From Diadema setosum (lineage: Eukaryota; Echinodermata; Echinoidea; Diadematoida; Diadematidae): a stretch of 64,000 nt of DNA. The translations under genes and the position numbers were made by a program. The notes beneath the pieces were generated by a model that was not told the DNA's origin, did not search any database, and saw only the letters and a program-made list of their open reading frames with translations. Within the stretch, counting starts at the first letter, position 1. Each line of letters opens with the position of its first letter. Below, in pieces: positions 34,401 to 46,400 of the stretch. The stretch covers positions 33,077,497-33,141,496 of the forward strand of contig CM067064.1 of NCBI GenBank assembly GCA_033980235.1, read 5' to 3'.

Positions 34401-37400
34401 ACAGCATGTGACCCAAGAATTATTTCTTTTGCTGGAAATGTATTCCTGCTTGTCGACATTGCTGTTTGAAAGTGCATTACCACTCCCATGTTAAAGCTTG
34501 CTTTTATATGAAGGAAAAATTCAGACAAGCACAATTGTTAATATTCCTAGGGTAAGATATGAAGTGTTGAATGAAAACAAAAAAAGAGCTATAGGTTAGC
34601 GAAACTTCAAGCTCGATTTATACTGGAAATGAGGTTGGATGTACATTTTTGTAGATACATTGTTTTGCCATCTCAAGGCCGCACAAGGCTCTCCCTGGTT
34701 GCCGGCAGTGACACGATGAACTTGGAACAAATACCCAAGCTCTGAAATTCTGACATTATGTTAAGTAGTCCAGGGTAGACAAGGCATATAAAATGAAAGT
34801 AAGAGATTATTAAGCAGAGGGGTGAAGATATTGGGTATGAGTTTTCTTCGATTTGTCTCCATCTGTGCAAGTGAAATTTGTAAGATCGGAACAGCTAATC
34901 TATATTTTAAACTGTAGCAAGTTTTTATGCCTCCGCCCGAAGGGTGCCAGAGGCATTATTATGAAATGGGGGCCTGGAATATTTCTGCTTTCTTGTCCAC
35001 CAACAGAGAAGAAGAAGATGGAGGAGGGAGAGCCGACTTCAATGCAGCAGTCAATGCAGCAATACATCATGGCTGTTTCCTTCACCAACAGTCCTATCCA
35101 GGCGTCCCTCATCGAGATCACGGTGCCCGAACTCAACAAGACTGCCCTCGAGTGCTTCCTTGGTGAGTTGGGCCCATGTGCCTGCCATCTATCCATTCAC
35201 AGCGTCATCAACTCTCTGTGTGCCATGTTTGCACGCCCGACTCAGTTAATGGAGTACCAAGTTTGCATATTCTGCTCAATGCACAAACCCACCCAAACCA
35301 ATTGATAAAGCACCAGATGCCACCGTACAATGAAAGCATCTCTCGTTGTTCCATTCCTGTCAAAAGTAGCTTGCATTCTATGTGGTGATTGAAGATCAAG
35401 CTACAGATATGTTGCCTAATGGATTTGTTAGTAAGTTCAAACATTCTGTCACTATTTTGTGTGCCAAAGTTATGTCTCAACAATAGTGTAGCTACTGGTC
35501 ATTTGAGAGAAAACAATCATATAGGTTTGTCATATAATTTACATCAAAGCAAAGCTTGGCATTTTCTCTACCACTTTGCTCAATATACATGTATGTCGAG
35601 GGTAGCAAAAGTCCATTAAAGTTGCATGGATTAAAAAACAAGCTTTCTCATTGCATGACTTCACTGCTGTCTCAGGATAATGTGACACACAAGGGGTTTA
35701 CGCCATGGCACATAAGGAGTTAAGACCTTGCCCCGAACTTTGTTGTTCATGCCCTCAGCCTGCACCAATACAAGATTTGTGCATCTGTTTTTGATAGGTA
35801 GGGCGTGAGGATGAATAAGGTTTGAAAGAATAGTGGAAAATGTGGATTATAACTTATAGATGCATAACAGTAAAATGAATCCCATTTATGCTCTTCAGCA
35901 CATGTTAGTCTCAGTTTAGTACACAAAGAAAACTTACTCTTTGTGCTGAGATAAAATACCTCAGGCCATTTATTTACGTATTTAACCAGTAGTAATGTCC
36001 AGGCTCTCTTTGTTTGTTTGTTTGTATGCTGAAAGATATTAAAATCAATATTTCATGTGAGTTTAATATTAACAACTTGCTCTTGTTGAATATTCATAAT
36101 TACATTTGTTATCGATTCACTTTTCATTTTGACTGATCAACCTTATAAAATATTTTGACATTTGCTCATATATAGTACTTGTTAAACAGTTTTGTCCAGA
36201 GCCAAGACAATGGCAGATTTTTATGTTCAAACACAAAGTTTATGTTTTGTTTGTGGCCAGGTTTTTCATAGAGGGGAAAAGAACATTTTTTGAATGCATT
36301 CTATGAACAGTACAAATGCTGCTATGATCAATGTAACATGCTATTTCTCTCTTCCCCAAAAGCATTGCTTAACAGTAGACTCTGAGTTGTGAATTTCATG
36401 CTCATGTGTTTTTTTTTCATGTTTTTTTTCATGTTCTTTTTCTCTGTCACTCACCCAAACATATAGCACTGATGCAAATAATGGGAGACTACCCTCTCAG
36501 AACACGCGGCGGTACTGGCCAAGAGAGGGCGGTATATGAATGTGTCATCCTCATTATCAAGGTATGTTAAAGTCAAGAATATTCCTATAAAAGGAATTTG
36601 GACTGCTTGATTTATTTGCACTTTTATTTGTGCTTTTCTCATCAAAAAGGGTATGTGTAGAAATCTGTTATCAAGATATTTTAGGGAGAGAATGAGGTGG
36701 ATTTATGAATGAGCCAATCATTTTGATTTCAAATTTTTGATTTGATTTGTTGATGATAATTACAATGTCTTTCTTGCTGTTGATAATTCTTGCAATGTTT
36801 CTGCTTGTCATGAATTTGCCTCGACTCTCATGAGGTGTAGAGAAAATGAGCGTGGTCTGTGCTTCTGCACACAGTATCACAGAGACTCCAACCCAAAGCA
36901 CCTTCTGATCTGGAGATTCTCCCGCCCGAAACCCCTAGCAAACGGGAGACTCCACGTTGATGTGTATGAAGCGCGAAGTTCCTAGGATTCTAGATGTTCT
37001 CTGGTGCTATCTAAGGCTTATTTTTTCAACATACGATAGAAATAGGTAAGAAATCCTTTCCACCAGGAGACACAGAGCCAGGGCGGGAGAAATCAAATCT
37101 CAAACGGGAGAACGGGAGATTGTGCAAAAAATGGGCTTTTGGTGGGAGATCTCCCGTCGAAAACGGGAGAGTTGGAGTCTCTGGTATCAATCCTGTTGCT
37201 TCATAATACTGAAGAGTGCCCTCTTGTGGGCACTGTGTGTTCAGCTAAACTTTGGTCTGGGCACCTGTTGCTTAAAAACAACCTAAACTTTTGCCTGTTT
37301 AGTCTTTAAATCCATATCTTTCATTGGGCCGGTAGTATTCTCATCTTATAAGCACAAATATCAACATACAATGTACTATTTTCCCCACTTGAGCAAAAAA

Positions 37401-40400
37401 GGCAATCTCTAGTGAGGAGGGACTCATTTACAAGAAAAGTTTGTCCAACTTTCCAAGAAAGTTGTCTCTTTCATCCAAGGTATGCATGTGGAGTATTTGG
37501 ACTAGGGTGCTGGTCAGTCAAATCCATTTATGCTGTCTCATGGTGCTGTAGTGGCTCCATCTTGAGTAGATTTATCTTTGTATTATGGTCTGCATTTTCC
37601 CTGTGTCATTTGTGTGATCTGTAAACTTTGTAAATTTCCTCCTCTTTCTGTAAAATTTCTCATCAGGTTTGAACCAAACATATGAGGGATGATTCGTAGG
37701 GGTAGGGCAAACACCTTTGTTCAAATAGTTCAGATGGCATTGAGAAGATGGGCTCAAACAGCCCAATGTCAATAAATTTAAGATTTTTTTTTTTCCCTCC
37801 AGAACCTGTAGTATATTGGATTTAGAAACCAGAAGAGCTATTGTAAGGGAAGAACACTACAAGTTGCTCACGACTGTAGCAGAGATGGCGTTATTGAGCA
37901 CTGAAGGGAGAGGATGGGGGGTGTGGGGAGGTGTAAGAAGTTTGTAAGGCCAAAGGGATACGATTTACATTTGTACAATTGTAGCTACTCTATCAAAATA
38001 AATTATGAGATTTTGACCAAGCTGGTCAGGAATCATTCTTAGTTGCAGGTTGATATGATAAAGAACTTGTTCAAATTCCACCCAAATTTCACCAAAAGCC
38101 CCAATGGGGGCCCCCATAACTAAAAACTCTTGTTTCTTTGTTTGTGTGCAAAGGTGCCATGTTTTTTTTTTGGAACTAGAACTTCATAACCAGCCACAGT
38201 GCATGCATTTGGATATTGTTTGAAGAAAATAAATTGTTCATGTACCCACATGATACACTATTTTGTGTAGCTGTCTGTACTATGAAAAATATATAAGGGT
38301 AAAAAACACAAAACATCACAGTAGATAAAGGGTGGTCCTTATCGATGAGAGTGCCGCGGTCATTATTTTCTCCTACAAATCGATTCTGAGGAGACTTAGA
38401 AGAAATCGTCTTTGATTAGAGAATGCAAAGTTATCCCCAAGGTACGTTGGGGACCTTGGGGGGCAGTTTGTTTTTGCTGCTATTACTACTCCTGCTTTGT
38501 TGTTGTTTTTTGATGAGGATATGATCACAGCTTGAAGGTGTTGGAAAGTTCAGGTTTTACTAGTGTGCATCTACACTGTGTTTCCAATCTCCACTCTGCT
38601 CAGGCCGGCTACAAGTACCCAGAGCTTCGGGACGAAATCCTGTGCCAGGTCATCAAGCAGGTCACGGACAACAGGAGCCCTAAGAGGTGAGTACAAAGCA
38701 CGTCTATGACCAAATCATCATTCCTGCCACTCACTTGCCATGTAGATTGACCCTAGGGGCCATATATGGGTATGGGACACACACAAAGTGTGAAATCAGT
38801 GATCAATTGACTGTACGTCATTTTTAAATGCAATGGTGTTCCATGTTCAAATCAACTTTGATAAATCATTTAAATTCATGAAATTCTTCTGTAAATCGTG
38901 CTAACGACAGAATTTTCCTCCAAATCAGACATGACTCTGGAATTTGCAATATTTATTTATTTTTTATTTTTTTGCACGACAGTCATACTATTGGTTGAAA
39001 AACAAATGGCAACAAATTACTGATATGACGATGCAATCATATTTCAACTTTTCCTATGGTTTGTACACAGAAAAGAAAAGGCTTTACTTATAGTTAGTAA
39101 TTCATCACCTGCTGCCTCTTCCAGCTAAAATCTAGTGTTAATAAAGAATAATGATGCATGAATATTTGAAACAAAGGATGCATTTTTTTTTTTCATTTCA
39201 AAGCTTTACACACTGATACATATAATTGTAGGGTCACTGAAAAGACATGCCACATCTACCATGAGTTGGCTAAAAAAAAAAAGGGTGAGGGAAGTAATTC
39301 AGGAAACAAGCGTCCCTGTTTTTTTTTCCTCTCTGGAAGGACCTCTTAACCCCCTTTGGATGGTTGATAGGTTTATGGGTTGTTTTTGGTTTTCTTTTTG
39401 TTATTTTTCATATAAGAAATTTTCCGGAGATTTGTTTTTGGTTTTCTTTTTGTTATTTTTCAAATGAGAAAGTTTCCTGGGATTTGTGTGTTGATAAACC
39501 TGTTGAAGACAGGATTACTTGGGCAGGTGTGTATGGGAAATGTGTGTTATAGCAAAATCAGTCCGTCCTCAATGGGTTAATGGGAGAGTTGGTAGTTTGT
39601 GACATCATGCATGGACAATGATATAAGAATAATGTATTAAAGAGAATTCCGCAAAATGTCATTTTAATGAAAAGTTCACATTCCGTCCTTGTGGTAGTGA
39701 CATTTTACTAGTGATATTATTCCCCCTGGTTTCTGAAAGAGGTGAGTTAAGTACTTTTACATTATGCTAGAAATATTGAAATGTGTTGAAATTTCTTTAT
39801 ATTTTCTTTATACAGTGTATATGCCATCCATGTGTGACGTCATGAAATATTGCAGCCTTCTTGTCCAGCAATGGCAGCACCAAAACTCTGAAAATTTGTT
39901 TTTCACAGATTGTCCTCCTTTCCTCAAATGTCATTGATAATAGTGATAAAAATCAACAATGCTTATATAACGCATAACACATAGTGTATAATTGATGTGT
40001 TCAATTGATGTTGTGGTATTTGCTCAATCCACATATCCATGTACAAAATACACTTTGTATTGGGGTTTTCCATGCAAGGCCTATGCTGTCAAAGGCAAAT
40101 GTTGTTCAAGGGACATCGGCATCTGATGATTGTGCTCCCCCATTTGTGTAGGCAAAGTGCTCAGCAGGGTTGGCGACTGCTGCTCCTTCTGACAGCCTAC
40201 ATGCCTTGCTCCAAAGTCCTCCGGCCCTACCTCTTCCAGTACCTCACGGAGGCAGCTGCCCAGGATGGGCCCAACGTGTACAGCGGCCTGGCTGCCATGT
40301 GCGCGCAGAACATGCGCAAGGCGCTGCGGTACGGTGGCCGGCGAGTCATGCCCATCGAGACAGAGGTCACCAACTTACTGGTGAGTATGAAAGGGACCTG

Positions 40401-43400
40401 GGGAAAGGAAACCCCTGAATGTAGCTCCTGTCCATTTTGGGAAACTGCTGCAGTGCTTTTTGACATGCATCCCTCATTAGTTCTAGAGTGAGGGCATTGA
40501 GGGAACCCAACAGCAAAAATTCGACTCATCTTGGCAAGCTACTACTAAACAGAAACAGCTTTGTAGCAAATGCATCACATAATTTTGTGTATTACAGGGT
40601 GTACTACCATGTAGGCCTATTGAATGATGAGATAATGTAAATTCCTTAACGGCTGGAAAATTGTCTATTTTACAATGTATCCACAAAATTTTGGTCAATT
40701 TTTGAAGAAAGATGCCAACATGTCAGTCAGTCCCTTCAATCTAGTAAAATCCTTTGAGCAAGGTTTTAGCATATGTATTTGAATGAGCTGACTTGAGTCT
40801 TGTAATTCGTGTGATTTCATTCTATTTGTCTTAGGACGGACGGGTGACGAAACGGCAACAGTTTATTCTGCCTGGTGGAGCGCGCACCATGTTAAAGGTC
40901 AATGCCAGCTCTGTGGTGGCCGATGTACTGGACGCCCTCTGCAGCAGCCTTGGTCTCACCAACGAGGGCGACAGACAAGAGTTTGGCCTATTTGTCATCA
41001 TAGGCAACAGTACGTATCGGGCATTCTTTGCAGGCTCACCAGCTAACATATTGCTAATTAGAATTCACAGCCTGGCCATTGAACTTCCCATTTGTTTTGT
41101 CCTTCTGGATCTTTGTTCAACCTCCATCTTTGTTATGCTATACTTTTGAGGTTTAAAAAAAAAAAAAAAAACTTTTCTTTTGTAACTACAGCAACAAAAT
41201 GATACTGCACAGTTGCAAGTAGTACTACAGAGAAAACGTGTGCTATACCAAGACAAAATAGCACTTACTTACAGTTTTTCACTGTTTGTGTAACTACATG
41301 TATCTGGTGAAACAGCCCACACATATCTTCTTTTGGCATGCAGTGCAATATGACAATATTCTTTAAAGACCTAATAAAATGCTTGCAAAATGTTTTAATA
41401 TGCAAATGAAATGTAAAATATATGTCATGATTATCAATGTAAATATGTTGTCACAAGCACGCACTTCGATTACGAGCTTGGTACACGCGCGTACACGTTA
41501 GCTAGCCTGGCCAGGCCCCGGTCCCCGCGGGATGTGCGCTCCCGGTCGACCCACTGACTGTCGACATGTATGCATGTTAGTACCACATACATTATCAGTA
41601 AGTAAGCTTCTGGCCAGGCCCCGGTCCCCGCGGGATGTGCGCTCCCGGTCGACCCACTGACTGTCGACATGTATGCATGTTAGTACCACGTACATTATCA
41701 GTAAGTAAGCTTGCACAAATACCTGGTACCTCGAGCATAATGTCTTCCCCTATATGGGTAAACTTCGACATTGATGATGATGATGAAGACTGCAGCTCTG
41801 ACGATAGTAGAGAAGAAGAGGAGGCACATGAAGTTGAAGGGGAAGATGGGGAGGGAGAGGCAGCCGATGAACCAGAACGTTATCGTAGGGCTGCACCTAA
41901 CCCCGGGAGGGGGACGCTCTGTGTACACAGTTACACACTGCGTGTTGGGGCTGGTCGTGGTTAGGCTGCACCTTACCGATATGAACCAGGTGCATTTCAC
42001 CCGGGTACCCGCTGCCAGTGCAAGAGCGTATGAACATGGCACCAAGTCCGAGAATAGACCTCACGGAAACGATCGCCTGGGAAATACAGAGTGGTTTGTC
42101 TGGTATGCCCTCATATAGTTTAACGTTATACTGTATTCTACATGTTGACATTGTAAGTTGTAACTGTTTGTCTAGTAAGTAGTAGAAGAACAGACCCAGC
42201 TCGCTCACAAAGTGAGCGGCTACTCCGGCCGCCGCAAGCGGGAGCGTCCCGGCCGTGACCTGGCCCGTCGGAAGGCGCTAACAAGTTTACTAGTAGTAGT
42301 CTAGTACTAGTAGTAGATCTAGTAGCAGTTTACTAGTAGTCTAATAGTAGTAGCAGTCTTCTAGTACACTGTAGTAGTAGTCTACTAGTACTACTACTAG
42401 TAGTAGTACTATTACCACTAAGTCTAGTTTAGACTAGTAAGTAGTAATAGCAGAATCTTTGGTAGTAGTACAGAGGCCACACTCTAGGGGGATATGTTAC
42501 AGGGTGGGTCGTGGCTCAAAAAAAAAAAAAAATAAAAAAAAAAAGGCCTAACCAGTTTCCAATGGCAGTTTCAGCAATATTTGTTATCAGTAATTTAGAT
42601 GCGCCATTTTCTAAGAAAAACGATACCAAGAATGATGGTCGAGTATTTTTTGTTTCATGCTACAAATCATACTGTGGAAGGAAGCCCCAATGCCGTGCTT
42701 TATCTACCGATGAACGACACGGTGGAGCTGAATTCACGAGTAGGTCTAGGCCTATGAAGCAGGCGAGTCGCCGTAGTATTAGAACAGACACGCCATGGTG
42801 GTGGGGCTATCGTGAAAATGATAGGCCCCACCGCAGTGCGCGTGCACCGTACCTTTGCGTTTATAGCAAGCAAGGGTAGGTCCTCCTAATGCACTAGGGT
42901 TTAGGGTTAGGTAGGGTTGTTTTTATGGTTAAATTGGCCGTTAAATTAGTCTAGGGACATATTAGGAAGTCATTTTTGCCGCATTCACGAGTATTGACTG
43001 TGGAAGGCAGCCCCATCGCCGTGCTTACCTACTGATGAACGTCACATGGTGGGGCTGAATTCACGAGTATTTAAACAGGCGAGTCGCCGTAGTATTAGTA
43101 CAGACACGCAGTGGTGGGGCCCATTTCACGAGTTTGCAAAAAATAATGGATATCCAAGCGTACCACAGTTGTAATCTGTATTATTGGCAGTATTAAATCC
43201 GATACAATTCATTAAATATTCTTTTGTCTAAAGGCTTAGCCAATGACAATAGTGCAGCGCAGCACCTGCTATGCGCTCGCTAGCTCGCTCCCCCGCCAGC
43301 GCTAGCCGCCGGCGCGCTGCGCTGCGCTACCATAGCCTTGCCAGCTCGCTGGCTATGGCTAAGTTGGTCGGACAATCGATATCGACGACTCCGTTCTTAG

Positions 43401-46400
43401 ACGTCATCACAATTTAGAAGTGATAGTGCGCCGCATGCGGCGAAAGTATAGCAAGTTTTCCAAAACCGAGGAAATTGCATCGATTATGTTAACAAATATA
43501 GAACAAAATTCAGAACAGTAAAAAACCCCGCACAACCATAGAATTACTTAGAATTTAACATTTAATATTGTTACATCTTTGAGAAAAAAATGCCTAAACC
43601 ATTTTATTAGGTCTTTAATATCTTATATGACTATAGATTTGTTTGTCATGTTTTGGTTTAACACTATAAAACACAGCCTGTCCGATCTGTCAAGTGTTTG
43701 CTGCAAAGTGATAAAGAATTTGCAATAAGTGCTTTCATTTATAGCATACATGTAGATGTGTGTGATGTTGATATTACCTGACACTTGCATCTTATCTACT
43801 GAAGACGTAAAGTTATTTTAATATGTAACTCCTGAAATTATTCTGTAGCACATTAAACTAACAGTTCCATGTTACCCTGGAATCCACTCTTATTCAGTTA
43901 CATATGAGAATAGTTGCTGTGAAAGCAATCTGGAAATTGATTCCAATTGGCCAGGAAAAGTGCTACATGTCTACGTCACATGACCAATTTGCCATGTCTT
44001 CAGAAGATGTGAAGTTATTCGTTTCAATGCAAATAAAGATAAAACTGATCAGAAAGATGTATAGTTTAGATGAAAATTGAGCAAAGGGTTTTGCTCCATC
44101 AGGATTTGAACCTGACACCTCCGGATTTCTAAATTTTTGCTCTGTCAACTGAGGTATAGAAGGCCCTAATGTGGTGTGCATGCCAGAAACCCTTTAATCT
44201 CAATGCGTGAATAGTCAGAAGCTTATGTAAACCTGACATAAACCTGAAGGGTAGATATCAACTTGGGAGATATATGTGATGGGTCACTGAAGTGATACAG
44301 CTTTTTGAATCTTCATTAATACAAAGAAAAGGAAACTGACCAGAAAGATATATAATATAGATGAAAATTGAGCAAAGAAAACTGGGGTTTGAACCTGAGA
44401 CCTCTGGATTGCTAGACACGGTGCTCTGCCCACTGCTGTTAAGATATTACAACTTGACACCCACCAATCTATGCCATAACATTTTACACTGAACAGCTCA
44501 TTTGAACATGGAAATAGATAATTTGAGGAATGTGTGAGTAGTTAGTACACAAGTGATCAGGAATTTGTTCCAACTGGCCAAGCAAATACATATGAAAAGA
44601 GAATAAAAGTACATTTATGACGTCTTTGGTAGATGTGAGGTCATTACAACTTGACAATTACCACTACAATCTGTAACACTTTACCCTTAATGGCTTACGT
44701 GAACATTGCAATACTGGTGCATACATGGAACTTGAGAATATGCGAGGTTTTTCTTAACAAATGATCAAGAATTTGTTGTAACTGGAAGTGGTTATATCTA
44801 TATCATGTAACCCTTGGGGCTTGTCTTTAGGAGATGTGAAGTCATTGTTGCGTGACACAAGGCAGTTTATTCAATAACACTTTACACTTAACACCCTACT
44901 TTAACAATGAAAGAGATAACTTGTGGTGTGTGTGATTGTTTCGTTTTTATTTTTTGTTTCATTTGCCAGCATGAGGGTGTTTGAGCGTGGCACAGGCTTA
45001 GCTTTCATCGATGATCTTTACATTGCGTCTTCATGAGATGTGAACTCAGTGTCAAAGGTCATGTCTGGTCATGTGATAAAGTTTAACCACAAGAATCCTT
45101 GTTGACAAATAATTTTCACTCAGTAACACCAGATAGTTATTGATCCACTTTGGGATCTCCATGCTATGGCGCTGTCCAAGGTCACATGCTCAGGTCAAAG
45201 GTCACTACAGGTCAGATATTAAAGTCTACTGGCAGGCACATGCAGCCTTTTTAGAATGGTCTCACACTGTTGGTGAAACGACGAGCAAGAGAACCAAAGC
45301 TGAGTGCATCAGCACAAAATCTTTTTGAGATCTATGATTGTGATTATAAATCATAACTAGGGAGACTATATCCCAGAAACTAATCCCACTGACTAATTTA
45401 GATAGTCACTTTGACCAGTGGAACTGCTTTATTCGCCCATTGAACGGCAGTGGGAAATGGGTACTCATATGCATTTCAGGAATTCAGGAATTCAAGTGTA
45501 AGTTAACCCTGTGTGTTTTGAGTGCTGATTGGCACAGAAAGCCCATAGTATTGTCCACTGTCCCTGGCTCAGAAAGTCTTGAAGACTTCTGACAGATCCC
45601 AAGAGACCCTCTGGCCTAGTTTTGGCTCTCACTGGTGGCTTGACTAGTCTCTCTTAATGGCCCTCTGCCTACTCCTTGCAGTCACTACAGCAGGAGGGTC
45701 TTGGACAAAGGCTAACTGGCAAGACTCTCTTTTGACAAATAACTATGCACTTGGGACAGAAGTATCATCTTTTTTATGCATAATTAAATTTCTAAAAGCT
45801 TCTCACACTCTCTGCTGAATATGGTAATGATTACCTTTGCTATGAAAACGTGCAGGGTTATGTATGCTTAATGCTTTGAGCCACAGACTTAACTACCATG
45901 ACTTTTTCACACTTTTTCGTAATTTTCTCAAGTTTGCTCTATTTATCCATTCCCATGAAAATGTTCACCCTGGGTGTCTCCCTGGTGGGCAAGGTGCAGT
46001 CTGGAAATTTCCTTGTTTTATTATACGTAGTCAAATGATAACTATCTATCACATCCAAGCTTGGAAGCCCAAGACTGTAGTTGCAAAACTTTCCCCACAA
46101 GAGTTAAGCATTTCTGATGCATTATAAGTTTGATACCAAGCTACTTTGGCATCATTGATTTTTCAGAGAAAGGGGTCAGGCTGTGGAATGAATAGCTTTA
46201 ATGGACAGAAAATGCTGTTACAGTGTGATGATAAAGACCGGGAGGGGAGGGCATACAGAGAAAATTGCAATGATTTGAAAAGGTATTGAGAGATGTCAGT
46301 CTTTAGGTGCAAAGGACTTTAACCTTCCCAAACTAGTGTGTTATACCCTGAGATGTATATTCCCTGGAACATTCTAATGAACTCTCCTGTTTTATAATGC

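Larger units (their letters stand above)
43790..44960. repeat. Decayed array of about 200-bp units with tRNA-like inserts
   Basis: Recurring phrases are AGATGTGAAGT(TA/CA)TT, ACAACTTGACA, TAACACTTTAC.CTTAA, and 'GATCAGGAATTTGTTCCAAC' with variants at about 43927, 44557 and 44763. The first spacing is enlarged by two inserts with tRNA-like sequence (44093-44170 and 44380-44440). Confidence 0.6.

Noticed and set aside
40227..40529. Minus-strand frame of 100 codons opposite myosin exon 8
   Set aside because: It is the complement of a strongly conserved MyTH4 exon.
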